Positions 33,201 through 44,783 of a stretch of DNA of 64,000 bases are shown here, in pieces. This DNA comes from Dichotomocladium elegans. Taxonomy: Eukaryota; Mucoromycota; Mucoromycetes; Mucorales; Lichtheimiaceae. The stretch covers positions 558,001 through 622,000 of the forward strand of contig JAIXMN010000005.1 of the NCBI GenBank assembly GCA_025716815.1, in the 5' to 3' direction. The number at the start of each line of letters is the position of its first letter. The stretch's first letter is position 1. The notes under the pieces were generated by a model. That model ran no database searches. It was not told the origin of the DNA and saw only the letters and a list, made by a program, of their open reading frames with translations. The translations under genes and the position numbers were made by a program.

Positions 33201-36200
33201 CGATCATGTACCAGGCAGCGACTGGCTTCGACGCCTAGCACTTTACTCATCTCGGTTTTCGCCCACTTTAAATGCCAACCGATGGAGCCATGACACTTTA
33301 GAGAATGAAGAATTGGTTAACCTCCGCCACTGCTTGATAAAATGCGGCGAAGACATTCGTCTCTTGCCCCTCTTCAAGCATGTTTTCCCTTCGATTACCG
33401 AGGTCGTCGAGGAAAATAAATATACAAAACCACTAGATGGACGAACACGAGATCAACTTCTTTGTGGTATCATCCTCAGAATCATTCAGCATGCAAGTAA
33501 TACCGTGAATTTGATTCTTATTTGTGATGATCTGCAGTGTAAGTGTGTTTCCAGTCGCAGCTGCTGCGTCTTTAACATGGATGTTACATCTTATTGCATA
33601 GGGGCAGACCCAGCGTCCTTCCATGTCGTCAAGCAGATCCATGAAGTGTGCCAACGCGTCATGATAGTGGCAGCCACTCGTCCATCGGTCGATTACAGCG
33701 TGCCCTTTCTTAAAACGATGTTCAACATTGGACACACACGTGACATCAGCCTTCGGGGTCTCTCTGTGGATCATGTGGGCGACATCATCCTGCAAGTCTT
33801 TCCAGAGACAGTGAAGAAGGTGAACCCGATGATTACCAAACTCATCCAGGTACGAGTAGATGCTATCCCACAGTGAGCATGTGTTCTTGGAGCTCTGATG
33901 GATCGTTGGTAAAACTGACCCATAGAAACGAACGGGTGGAAACCCACTCTATGTCAAGTAATGTTCTTTATTCAGGCATTGGGAGAAAGACAAGTGTTTA
34001 ACATGGCAAAAAAAAAAGGAATATGGCTGTTGTCTTGAAAGACTATGACCTTGTCATGGTATCCGACAATGAGCTCACTCCAAATAGCAACCGCGCAAAC
34101 CTCGACTCCGTGTTGGGCGATGTAACATATAATCGCATGATCAAGCTTCAGTTTGATCGACTGGACAGGCATTTCCAGGAGTTTCTCACGGCAAGTTCTG
34201 ACGTTTATTTTATTTCTCCATACGTGCTGATACATATCTATACATAACATGTTAGGTGGCCAGCTGTCTGGATCAACAATTCGACATTTACGAGATCCAC
34301 GCGGCTGTGAGTGAGGGCAACTATATCTTTTCAGTCATGGATCCTGAGATAATACAACAGCAAATCACAAAGCTCGATATTTACAAGTTTCTCCGGCCGG
34401 ACTCTTTGGCAAATACTTTGGAAAACAGCCGAACCCTCTACTCATTTACGCATATCACGATCCCGAAAAGTATATATGACATGGCCTCCTTCGAGACCAG
34501 GAATCTTCTGCATCGCCGCCTTGCACGGTATTACGAAGGCCTGTTGACACGGGACAGCTATACTCAGCTGCTTAGCAAGGTGACACGGCATTACATGGAA
34601 ACGGATCGCATTGAGAAGCAGATTTACTATCTCGAAGCTCTTGCCGATCTCGACATGCACTCCCACCTTATCCACGAAGCAGCGTCGAATTTTGGCCAGA
34701 TCGCGAAAATCCTCGAGAAGAACGATGACATATCAGCGCGGTATGGTCTCGTTCACAAAAGTGACATCTATCGGCGCCTAGGGATCTGCCTGACGCTACG
34801 GAATCGGTTCAACGAGGCAGAAATGTATCTCCAACAAGCTCTCCATTGTCTAGGAGTCCCGTGGCCGGAGAACCCGATTGGTTTCTTCTATCAGTTCTGG
34901 CAATGCCGGCTCACGCAGCTTCGACACCGTTACTGCCGGCCGCTCTGGATCCAGAAGGAGCCTGTCAAGCGCGAGCTGGGGCGACGGACGATCGAGATCA
35001 TGATGCAGCTCTGCAACATTTATTATTTTCGAGATAACGGTGAAAATTTTATCTACGCGTGTCTGACCGGCCTGAATGTCTGCGAGAAGATAGGTGATCG
35101 TGGTCAGCGGTACACGTTTTTCCTTGCGCGGATAGCCTTACTGAGCTGGCTCAATGACCACCGTGACAGCAGCGCGTACTATATGACCAAGGCATTCAAG
35201 AACATGGGTAGCAAACCTGACGCGGGTGCGTTGAACATCTGTGCGATCCTGTGCTTTGCTGCGGGGAAGATGGTTCGAGCACGCGATCTGCTGAAGCAGT
35301 CGGTGAGCCTGACACGGACGCTCGGGGTCGTTACCGACTGTCAAGAGTTCTACCGGGCCGTCCGGATCATGATCACGATGCGGATCCTGGAAGGCACTCT
35401 GGACAATTCCTCGGAGGAACAGGTGTTGATGAAGGTCATGGCCGATACCGCGCACCGCAACGGCGATCAGGAGGCCGAGTTATGGCTGGCTATTTATCAC
35501 GTCGCCAATTCGCTTATCATGTGCCGCCTAGAGCAGTCGGATCCTTACGTGTTATGGCTAGAATCGAGCGTGCATGCTACGGGCGAGTATAACCGACTTG
35601 CGATCCACGGTCTGTTGATGAATTTCTACACGCTCTCGGGCGATCGTAAGAGGACGCTCGAGAATACAAAAGAGTTTTTGAGGCTTCTACCGCTGTTGAC
35701 CATGACAGGTAAAAGATCCGGTTCTCTTAGATATGTGCGTGCGTTTTGCATTAACTCTCCTCGCTCGCTCGCCCGCCCGCCTCCCCCTGCTACTGTTGGT
35801 GTAGCGAACATGATCCCCGTCTTTGGTGTCATTTTTGCTATATTTTCCCTCTACAGATCCGCAGAGCAAGGAGAAGCCAGCTTCTACTCATCCATCGGTC
35901 GGAACTATGATCGGTTCCTGGCCATTGTCAATCAGATCAGCAAAGCAGTGGATAAGATCGCGTTTTGGGAATTCTGTCAACCATTCCTGTATTTAGCTCA
36001 CGCACTTCCGTATGTATGTACGGGCCGTACGGTGGAAGCGTATTCGGTAAGAGAGAGAAAGACGCACGCGCACCGGTCAATAGGTTTTTAATGACATGAC
36101 ATAACAAAAAAGATTCTCCAAAGCGGGCTTTTGGATATGCCGTATATTCACGAATTCAAGTTCCTCAAGGCATACTTTATGGCACGTCTGGGTCGCTTTG

Positions 36201-36364
36201 CATACTCGTCCGAGGACAGACATACTTGGACGTCTGAGGCAAGAAAATATTTTGACGACCTCTGTATTCCCGCGAACGAGTATTGCAACCCGAACCCGTC
36301 CAAGCCCTTTTACCCCAATACTTGCAAGCCGAGCGAGGGAGGTGAAGAAGACCTTTATAGCTAA
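30244..36364 (+). CDS. Soluble-type (ADCY10-like) adenylyl cyclase with twin class III domains, NTPase and TPR regions
   Basis: Makes cAMP from ATP; mammalian homologues are activated by bicarbonate and calcium. Fourteen exons (30244-30273, 30375-30465, 30643-30737, 30828-30869, 30939-32223, 32282-32879, 32959-32978, 33041-33538, 33602-33849, 33926-33957, 34019-34190, 34256-35708, 35865-36046, 36113-36364) give about 1665 aa (human 1610). C1 has metal aspartates Asp38 (MVDVTAF) and Asp90 (VVKFLGDAVL) with Lys86, spaced as human Asp47, Asp99 and Lys95. A Ser/Arg-rich insert of about 90 aa follows before LHISLSCGEV. C2 (about 466-650) has FVSLGRV, lacking the metal Asp, as in human. Then a P-loop GASGTGKT (about 688), Walker B LILICDDLQWADP, RTGGNPLYVK, and a long helical TPR-like tail. 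Introns 1, 2 and 11 use GC donors. Confidence 0.93.
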
Positions 36365-36547
36365 GTAGCTCGTCTCTTTTAAAATCAACTCCCCCACGGC
36401 TTAAGAGACACATAGAGTAGAATATGACGAAGGCGTCGAATACTCTGTGTATATATATATATATAGCAGCGCTGTAGTACATAATAAGGAAATTAGGATT
36501 GCTCTCGTAGAAAGGGTGGTGGGAAACAATCCCAAAAGAAGATTTGC

Positions 36548-37405
36548 TCAGAAGACGAGATGAAAACCAGCGGCGACTAGGGCCATGGCGAACGCAGTTG
36601 AAAAGTATGAGTTAATATGTGGAGCACTGCTCGGACTATGGTCATGGGAAGTGGCGTTGTTGGGGGTTTCGGTCAATTGCTTGGTGATAGTGATCTTCGG
36701 AGCAGGTTTGGCATCACTTGCGCTCGCACCGATCCATTCGTTGGTCCCGTTCATACTAACAAGAAAAAAAAAGCGGCGGTGGGTGGGGGAAATGGATAGA
36801 TCAGCCTTCATATCCACACATAAACCAAAAAAAAAAGAGAAAAAGGACAGTGAAGATATTACCATCGCTGGATAGCAGGAAAGAAGAGTGTGGTATTCTG
36901 TTGGCTCACATCCACATTGGGAATGTCGATAATGACACCGAATGCTTGGAAGGCGTGGGCATCCAGGTTACCGCCACTCCAGGTGAAGTTGTTCACCTGG
37001 GACTGATTGGTACTGCGATAACCCAAGGTAAGATTCTTGATTTGATAAAATAGGGCCCTTTTTAGTATATAAAGTGCGGCGAATGGTTTTGGCGTATCTA
37101 TGAGGATTCTTACCCAACCGGCGACATCCAAAGGATGGATGGTGGTAATCTGTTCCGGGACCTGAATGGAAAGCGCAATGGTATTGGACCCATTGCAGCC
37201 GTGGCCCACACCGAGCGACGTGTTGAGCACCGATCCAGGCTGTGGTCAGAGCAACATGCAAAAAGAATAAGTGACCAGTCATCTTTGGAAAGAGAAACGG
37301 CTGAGCAAAAGTCCGTACCAGAGCTTCATCCGTAGCAAATTCAACGTGGGCAAGGGAACCCATGATGGTAGCTAAGAAGAGGGCAATGTATGAGAAGGCA
37401 ACCAT
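36548..37405 (-). CDS. Secreted DUF1775/YcnI-domain protein with likely GPI anchor
   Basis: Exons 37405-37319, 37239-37114, 37035-36863 and 36755-36548 give 197 aa. Residues 1-19 form a signal peptide (MVAFSYIALFLATIMGSLA) whose predicted cleavage leaves His20 as the first residue (HVEFATDEAL). The DUF1775 core follows: PGSVLNTSLGVGHGCNGSNT, VPEQITTIHPLDVAGW, NNFTWSGGNLDAHAFQAFG and TLFFPAIQRCMNGTNEWIG. Bacterial YcnI binds copper with its N-terminal His in this domain. A Ser/Thr/Pro-rich linker and a hydrophobic C-terminus (FSTAFAMALVAAGFHLVF) fit a GPI signal. A copper role at the cell surface is inferred from the family. It converges on the cyclase gene with 183 bp between stops. Confidence 0.88.
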
Positions 37406-39128
37406 GGCGTTGTAGTTTGCTTCGGGAGAAAGGAGCTGGCAAACAGAGAAGAAAAAGATGTCCACCTTGTCAGGATTGGGATCCTGTTCGCACACCTTTT
37501 TATGCATTTTCTGGTCGTAGCGAGGTGAATGGTTATTGTGGGCAGCAAAATTCCCTCATTCTGATCAGGTAGGTTGTTCTACGCCGTGGACATTGAACAA
37601 TAGGAATAAAACTATATTTTATACGGGCGACTTTGAAAGGCGTTCGTCTTGAATGACCAACTTGCTATGGATATGACATGTTCGCTTTTCTTGCTTCTGT
37701 TCTTTTCGATTGTTCTTGGGGGGAGTGGGAAGAGAGAGAGGCGAGGTTCTATCATGGGATTTTTACTATCTGCTCAAAGATTAATGAAGGCAATGCTTGG
37801 GATGGGGACTCTTTCCTTGGTGTAGTCCCAAGCAAAAAAAAGCTTATTTGACATGGCAGGAACTGGGCCAATCAATTACAAGAATGCAGCAGAATGTTCG
37901 CATTTCTTTCCGGGTGCAACGTAGATCTCGGATATAGGTATGTATGTGTGTACGTATATGGGTACGGTTTGTTATGTATATTAGGCCATGGCTCCGAAGA
38001 AAGTGATCATTGTCAATAAGCAGATTCAACAGGATGGGCAAAACGACGTAGGATTGCGTATCATCATTCTTTCCCTCCCTTTCTCTCTCTTGATATTCCT
38101 CCTGCTGTTGTTGATCGTGTTCTGGTAAATAAACAGGACTAATCATTTACCATGAAAGGGAATGACCGAAGATTGGAAGCTCGGGGATCCGACGAACCGG
38201 GATGGAGAGAGCATGTGATAAGCACCACATGATCCAAGATAAAAGAAAACACAACTACGGATGCCCGCGCCGCGTTGTTCCAAAGAAAAAACTTGGATTT
38301 ATATAAAACCGTATAATTGCACTACGACGACATCCACTGAGCAAGGACAAAAGAGAAACATACAGTATCATCAGCCGAAAGCAACCGTGGGCATCCGTCT
38401 CTCATCGGAGTCGTTTGATCTCAGAACGCGACGGCGTGCTTTGTAGTAGAGAAGCAATCTCGCAGAGGGGATGAGCTTGGTTATTGCTTTCATTGCGACG
38501 AATCAAATTGCGGCAATAGAGAGAGAGACGAATTTTCTCTCTCTCTCTCCCCCGGATAAACGGTGGGCCGTCTGAGTCTGGCAGCGAATTTTTGTTTTTT
38601 TTTTTTCGCGCAACGCCACATACCTGTCTCTAGGCTCGTCCTCAGGGGGGGAGCCCAAGGGAAGGGATAAATGGGTGGGGGTGCCTGATTCACCCACTTT
38701 ATATTCCCAAGGGAACCCGCCCCTGCAGCCCCTTCCCTTTACCCTCCCCCCAACCTACCCTGTCCTCCCGAAAGTCTTTTACGATCACTTCTCGTCGGGA
38801 CTTTTTCGTTCAGATACCGCGCAAAAGTCACATCTTCCCGAACATCGACTCCGCCGAGCGCCCCTAAAAAAAAAAATATAAATAGAGGGCCTTCTGATGC
38901 CCCTTGAAGGATTCTTCATTGCCTCTGCTCTGTAATCAGATCGGATAAATCTTTCGCCTTTTACTAAAGATTTCCGTGGCTGCGGAGCACTAAGGAGGTT
39001 AATCACAATTTTTTGATCCCCCTTTTTCAAGGGAAAAAATATTATTTTATAAAAAATTGAAAACGAAAAGCTAAAAAAAATTGGAGCATATGTTACAACT
39101 TTCATATGAATGAAAGAGGTAGCGTGTT
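37406..39128. other. 1.7 kb intergenic region
   Basis: No gene is supported. The left part is upstream of the DUF1775 gene, the right part downstream of dCMP deaminase. There are (CT)n/(GA)n tracts near 38517-38550 and AT-rich sequence at 39010-39090. Frames on either strand are short or low in complexity. Confidence 0.55.
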
Positions 39129-40445
39129 CTACGCTGCCTTTTTTATTTCCATCATGTCTACTTCTCCAAACGGAGGATGATCGGCCATCATCTTGGGAGG
39201 CGAATGCTGTCGAAGTTTGACGTCAGCTTCTGCAAAAACCTTGGCTGTCATCTCGTCCATGCCGTATGATTTAGAGTAGACCACCTCCTTGACGCCGATC
39301 TGGACAATTTTGATGGCGCAACCTACGGGTGGAGTGTTTGGGTTAAAAAAAAAAAAGACCCTGGTTATTCAACCCTCCCAATTGCATAGATCCTAACCGA
39401 GACAAGGACAACTAGAAGAAATTTCGATTCGTGAATGGTCCCATCATCATCTCCATATCCACCCCCTCTACATACGTGTTGCAATAGAGCACGACGCGGT
39501 CGCCCAGATCAACTCTGCCACGCCCTGCCTCGAGGAGCGCATTCTCTTCGGCGTGCATGCAGAGACACCGGTCCAGACCAGTACCGCACGGCGCGTTGCC
39601 GTTGCAACGGCCGCACCCACCCTCGTTGCAGTTGCGCAGGCCCCGCGGGGTGCCGTTGTAGCCTGTTGCGACAACGCGCGAATCCTTCACGAGGATGCAG
39701 CCGACCCGGCGCTTCATACAGTTCGATCGGCGCGCTGCCAAGTCAGAAAGGTGCATAAAATACGTGTCCCACGAAGGTCGTAGCCGTTCTGGATTGGTTA
39801 GATCCAGCGATCGTACCAGGTCTCGGAATTCACTGACGTTGCTGCTCGTGTTGGTAATGCTCACATCGGCCTGTGCCATGATCGAATAGAGTGTCGGCGA
39901 GGTTCCATCCTGCGCAAACAGGAGTGCATCGTCTTTTTCAATAAACTGCTCGAGCGATAAAACGGGTGCTGTAGGGGCTGTCAATCTGATTTGGACATTG
40001 TTGTTATGTTTTGCTGGGCTTTTCCTCTTTGTTGCCCGTTTCCCCCCCCCCCACGTGCTCCCCTTTATACCTTGCTCGGTACCGCTGGAATCGCGTGCAA
40101 CTTGGTGCATTGACAGCAACAAGAAGGAAGAATGGTCGTTTTCTAGCATGTATACTGACATCAGGATGACAGCGAGTGCAAGTCGGAGAGTGAGAATCTT
40201 AACTGGATTAACTCGAGCCCTTGGCTGTCAATGTCGCATGTCACAAAGTTGTCTTGCCATCGCTCCGTCACATAATCCTGCATGATGTCGAGGGTGCTAA
40301 AACTCACGGCGCCATTCTGACGAATGGGACGTTCGGCATGCCGGCTGCATTCGAGGGTAAGCATCTGAAAGCCATAGTCCCGGACAAGAATCTCTGCAAC
40401 GGTATGTTTGCCACTGCAGCTGGTCCCTACGATACCAATAAACAT
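39129..40445 (-). CDS. DCD1: dCMP deaminase with N-terminal kinase-like region
   Basis: Deaminates dCMP to dUMP for thymidylate synthesis. Exons 40445-40204, 39985-39476, 39411-39398 and 39322-39129 give 319 aa. The N-terminus (MFIGIVGTSCSGKHTVAEIL) resembles a nucleotide-kinase P-loop, with His where Thr/Ser normally follows the Lys, as is common in fungal dCMP deaminases. The catalytic half has SWDTYFMHLSDLAARRSNCM, RVGCILVKDSRVVATGYNGT, the extra zinc-binding Cys cluster EGGCGRCNG, and the active site HAEENALLE. The second zinc motif TCPCLGC is encoded by a 14-nt microexon (39411-39398) plus flanking bases. Without this microexon the zinc ligands would be lost. It is divergent from the RapGAP gene. 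Confidence 0.93.
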
Positions 40446-41505
40446 TATTGAAGAAGCCCTCAGCACGCAATCAAAATTTTTTGTTTGCTTTTTTTAATTC
40501 TATCCTTTCACAGAGCTTAAAGCAAATAGCCACACCATATGATAGGACCCTCTTTCGAGCCTGTCGTGAGTGGGGGTGGGGAAGGCGAGGCGATATTGAG
40601 CGTGCGCGATGAAAAAAAAGATATCAGCGGTTAAATTGGACAACAATATCTTCCAACGCAATTAGAGGCTTATTATGACTTATTAGTAGGTGCGCCAAGG
40701 ATTAGTTGCGCCTATGTCGCTCCTATTGTCCCGGCCAGAGTGCCATCCGAATTGATGAGCGCACAAGATTATTACCAAAGAAATGAATCGGACCCTTGGC
40801 TTATTACAAAAAAAAAAAAACGAGGGGAGGGGTAGGTGAGGATAGAAAAAACGTTGGAGGGCCTTGGAGGGAGCTGCCACACACCTTGATTCCGAGAACA
40901 ATAAGAAATGGGATCTCCCGCCCCGTACCTTGGAATCCCAAGCAGGCCGATATACGGACACTACTCCTCTGATAGACTGACTACCTTTTCCCTTTCCCAC
41001 TCGGCGGAGTTTGTCCGTCGCACGCACCCCCACCCACCCCGCCTCGGTGTGTGCCTGTGCCTGTGCCTGTGTCTTTGTTAGACTACCCGGCTGAGTTTGT
41101 GGGAATATTGCGGTTTCCGCCACTTACGATTTACAGCAAGGAAACACCTTCTTTGCGTCAGGTCGGTGTCGAATTCCGTCGCGAACAGAGGATGGATCAT
41201 TGGGGATGGCCAGCCTTGAGGATAAAAGGCCACGGTTGGACGTCGTATGGACCGAAATAGAATCAGAGGGATTGTTCCTCTGGACGTAGAATAGAAAGTT
41301 CTGATATTTGCTGCTTAAGATAAAAAAGTCTGTGCGACTATCTGAAAGAAAAAAAAAATGAAGCACATGCATCATTGCCCGCTCTCGCACATTTTAATGA
41401 TATATTTTCCTTCTTCTTCTCGGTCTCTTACCCTCTTTCCTTTCTCTTCCTTTCCTTTCCATCCCCTTAGGTCATGCTCGTACTACTACAACAGGTCTAC
41501 TTTCA
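40446..41505. other. Divergent upstream region between DCD1 and the RapGAP gene
   Basis: No separate gene is supported. A (TGTGCC)n run lies near 41050-41070. Just before the RapGAP start, CCCCTTAG at 41463-41470 looks like a splice acceptor and the frame after it is open into the RapGAP exon. An upstream first exon, for example around 41050-41130, is therefore possible. Confidence 0.5.
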
Positions 41506-44021
41506 ATGATCGAAATTAGCACGGCTGCTGGCAGAGAGAACCTTACCACAACACCAACCACCCTGTCTTCCACTCCCAAACGACCTCCTCCACGTCGAGT
41601 AGCGCCCATCCCCACCACCACCAATACACCCACACCCGATATCAACCCAACCTCTCTTGCCACCCGAATACCGACAAGGACTTCGTCAACCAAGTCAGGC
41701 ACCCTGCCAGCTTCTTTGCGACCAAAACAGCCATCACAGGAAAATAAGAAATATCAACACGCGTCTGATCTAATTCTCTGGCCAAACGGGACGACATGGA
41801 CAACCATCGATCAATGTCGTTCTCGTATACGAGCATATTGTACGGCCAACAAAGATCCTTACCCAGCCCTGGAGGCTGCCAAGTATCTCTTAACTACCGT
41901 GGACCCTTCGTTTGACACTCATGATACCTCTCTGTATGAAGAGGCAGTAAGTCTTTCTTTCTTTCTTCAGCTCGACTTACCTATTGATCTCTCGTTTTTT
42001 TTTGGGGGGGTTTTGCCATCTGGGTTGTTGTCGATCATCAGCTACGTTCTCTGCTCTTGTCTTCTCAGCCACGTCAACCTAAACACACGATCCTTCCGCA
42101 GGATAACAGTGACAGCGGTCGCCAGTATGTTGCAGAATTGCCTCAGTGCATTTTCCACCCGCACCATCCGCCACCGGCCTATGCAAAGCAGCAGCCGACC
42201 CATATGGACACCGAGGCGATGTGGTTCCGGAACCACTTCATCGGCAAACCCTACTATACGCTTCTGCGGCGCCGACCGCCGGCTGTCATCTCAGTCGTGC
42301 AGGACACTTCTGAAGGAACGACAATACACGACAGCGCCCAACAACGGTATCGAGTTATTTGCCGCGTCGCGCAACCGCCTGACCAGCAGCGGCGCGTGGT
42401 CACAAGCCATTCTAGCGTCCATGCGACGAACATGCGTGACGCGGTTGCGGTTGCATGCCCCGGTCTGGTGCTCGACGATTTCGAGTCGATGTCGGTTGAG
42501 TCGACTGCGCAGAGTGGCATTGAGAAGGAGCTGTTGATGCTCGATGAAATGAGTGTAACTATTCGTGTGGCACCTCCCCAAAAGCTCGGGTTTAAAAATA
42601 AATTGCTATCTTTTTAGGTACCAAAACATTACAAGTTTGGCGTCCTGAGCGTCCACGAGGGTCAGACCACCGAGCAGGCTTGGTTCTCAAACACTCAGAT
42701 GGATCCGGATCTTGAACGCCTGCTTTACATTCTCGGACAGCGGGTTGAGTTAAAAGGTTACAAAGGATATGCAGCTGGTCTTGATACACGAGGTACAATG
42801 TGCTGGAGAAAACATTTTGATGTGTGTCGGTCTAATCCTTAAAAAAAAAATATAGCGGGTGAATCAGGCGTGATTTCGTTTGCATCCCAATGGCAAAGGC
42901 ACGAGGTGATGTTCCACGTGGCGCCACTCATGCCTCTTCGAGAAAACGACGCTCAACAGGTGCACCGCAAGAGACACATCGGAAATGGTAAGTAGTCAGG
43001 ATAGGTTTTACCATGAGATATATCTCACGTTTCTCGCTTCTACACCGGCTACAAAAGACATTGTCTGTATCGTGTTTGTCAAGGGCAATGCTAAATTTGA
43101 TCCGTCCAAGATCCGGTCCCAGTTTCTCCATGTCTTCGTCGTGATCCAAGCTGTGGACGGTAAAGATCTCTGGAGGTAAGGGTCTCCCACGTTCCTCCCT
43201 CCCCCAATCCCAGAAGCGGATCTCCTTTTTTGGACTTATTGTTGCTGCCGATCCATGTTTAGTGTCGAGGTGGTACGCAATACGAACGTTCCGGACTTTG
43301 GACCTACGATTCCTCAGCCTGGGCAGCTGCGATCGGAGCAACTACGCGACTTTTTGCTTTTGAAGAGTAAGTCTTTGGGCGGATGAATGCGAACATAACC
43401 AACCGATCATGTTTAATAGTGGTCAATGGGAACTGTGCAGCACTCAAATCGGAGAAATTCGCAGTGCCGAATGCCAAAGCACGTGCGGGAATCATGACCA
43501 CCATCATTGGCCTGGCCCCTCCGCCTCCGGCGCCTGAGAAGCACGCGCATCATTCTTTGGATCCGCACCCGGGTTCAAACCCACACCAGGCGCCGCCTCG
43601 CTGGCTTACATCGATCGATCTTCGTCCGACCGCTACGAAATCAAGCATGCTGCTCAACTTTACACGGCGCCGGCGTCGGAATAGCGGTAGCACATCGGTG
43701 ATCCACGAAGAACATGAGAATGGTAAAAATAAAAAATAAAAAATTGAATGATCGATAAAAGGCTGACGCATTGTCCGATCTGTCCGGGGTTGGGGTTGGT
43801 GGTGGACGACGGTAAAAAAAGTTGAACGGTGTCTCTCCACACCTGCATCTCCCAAGGCAAGAGCGCAGAATATTGTCGCTCACATGATGACACGCCGTTC
43901 GAACAACGCGTCCTCGTCGAATGGCAGGAGCGGCGACTTGACTCGGTCAACAACCCTGTCTCAGCGGGCAGGATCACCTTCGTCCTTCTTCAAGCGGAAC
44001 GCGACAGAGAGTCAGCCGTAA
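41506..44021 (+). CDS. Rap/Ran-GAP domain protein (RapGAP/SIPA1 type)
   Basis: GTPase-activating protein for Rap/Rsr1-like small GTPases. Exons 41506-41946, 42069-42554, 42618-42792, 42856-42987, 43058-43175, 43263-43366, 43420-43722 and 43822-44021 give 652 aa from the ATG at 41506. The N-terminus is Thr/Pro-rich. The GAP domain, at about residues 310-470, reads HYKFGVLSVHEGQTTEQAWF, LYILGQRVELKGYKGYAAGL, HEVMFHVAPLMPLRENDAQQ and RKRHIGND, which carries the catalytic Asn of the thumb. Then come FDPSKIRSQFLHVFVVIQAV and a second fold segment LRDFLLLKMVNGNCAALKSE. The C-terminus is basic and Ser-rich. All introns are GT-AG. The true start may lie in an upstream exon. Confidence 0.9.
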
Positions 44022-44330
44022 TGATCATGTTAATAATATATATTCATCATACTAGTAATGCACAAGAGAACAGGGACATGGGTTTGTTTGTAAGAGAGGT
44101 AGAAGAAAGAGATGTTTATATAAACCTTGATGAGTCCGAGGGAGAGAGACGAAGTTCTTTTCTAATTATGATACACACCAGAAAAGGGGTGGGGAGGAGA
44201 GACAGAGATACAACAACAGAAAAGAGGCATTATAGTAACAAGAAAAAAAAAAGGATAAACTAGAGATGAGGAAAGCTAGGTATAAGGTTAGTGTCCGGGG
44301 TGTATGGAATGAATACGAGCAAAAGTCCTG
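44022..44330. other. Shared 3' region of converging RapGAP and kinase genes
   Basis: Purine-rich on the plus strand (AGAGAG and GAAA tracts). No coding signal; probably overlapping 3' UTRs. Confidence 0.55.
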
Positions 44331-44751
44331 CTACATCATCGGATGCTGTCGACGAGTGTAAGTTGCAGACGGCATCGGCTTGTTGAAGGAGGGAGGAGGT
44401 GGGCCTGGCGCGGGAGGTAGCACGGTTGTCGGAGGAGGAAGCGCGTCTGGGAGCGCACCCGGATGAATTAATGGGGTCGGGACTGGGGGGAGCATGGTTG
44501 TCGGGGGTGGATGTGGCGGGGGCGGTAAGGCGCAGGTGCGGTAGTCGCGCGGAGGAGACATGTCGTTGGGACCCGACGGGGACCGCCGCATGTTCATGCT
44601 GGCATTGTCCTGATAACGTTGCTGTTCGAAGGACACAAGCGAGGATGTGGATGTACCGACCAGTGGGTGTTCGCTTGTCTCGGGTGATGTGTAACTTGCC
44701 TCGGATGATGACCTACGGTTTCGTTCCTGCTGTTGCTGCTGTTGTTGCTGT

Positions 44752-44783
<32 letters not shown>

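Noticed and set aside
34191..34255. GT donor four bases downstream (CAA|GTTCTG) for cyclase intron 11
   Set aside because: It gives the wrong phase for the next exon (VASCLDQQFDIYE); only the GC donor keeps frame.
35856..35864. CTCTACAG at 35856 as acceptor of the cyclase exon 13
   Set aside because: It shifts frame and leads to a stop; the AG eight bases later (GCAG) restores the conserved reading.
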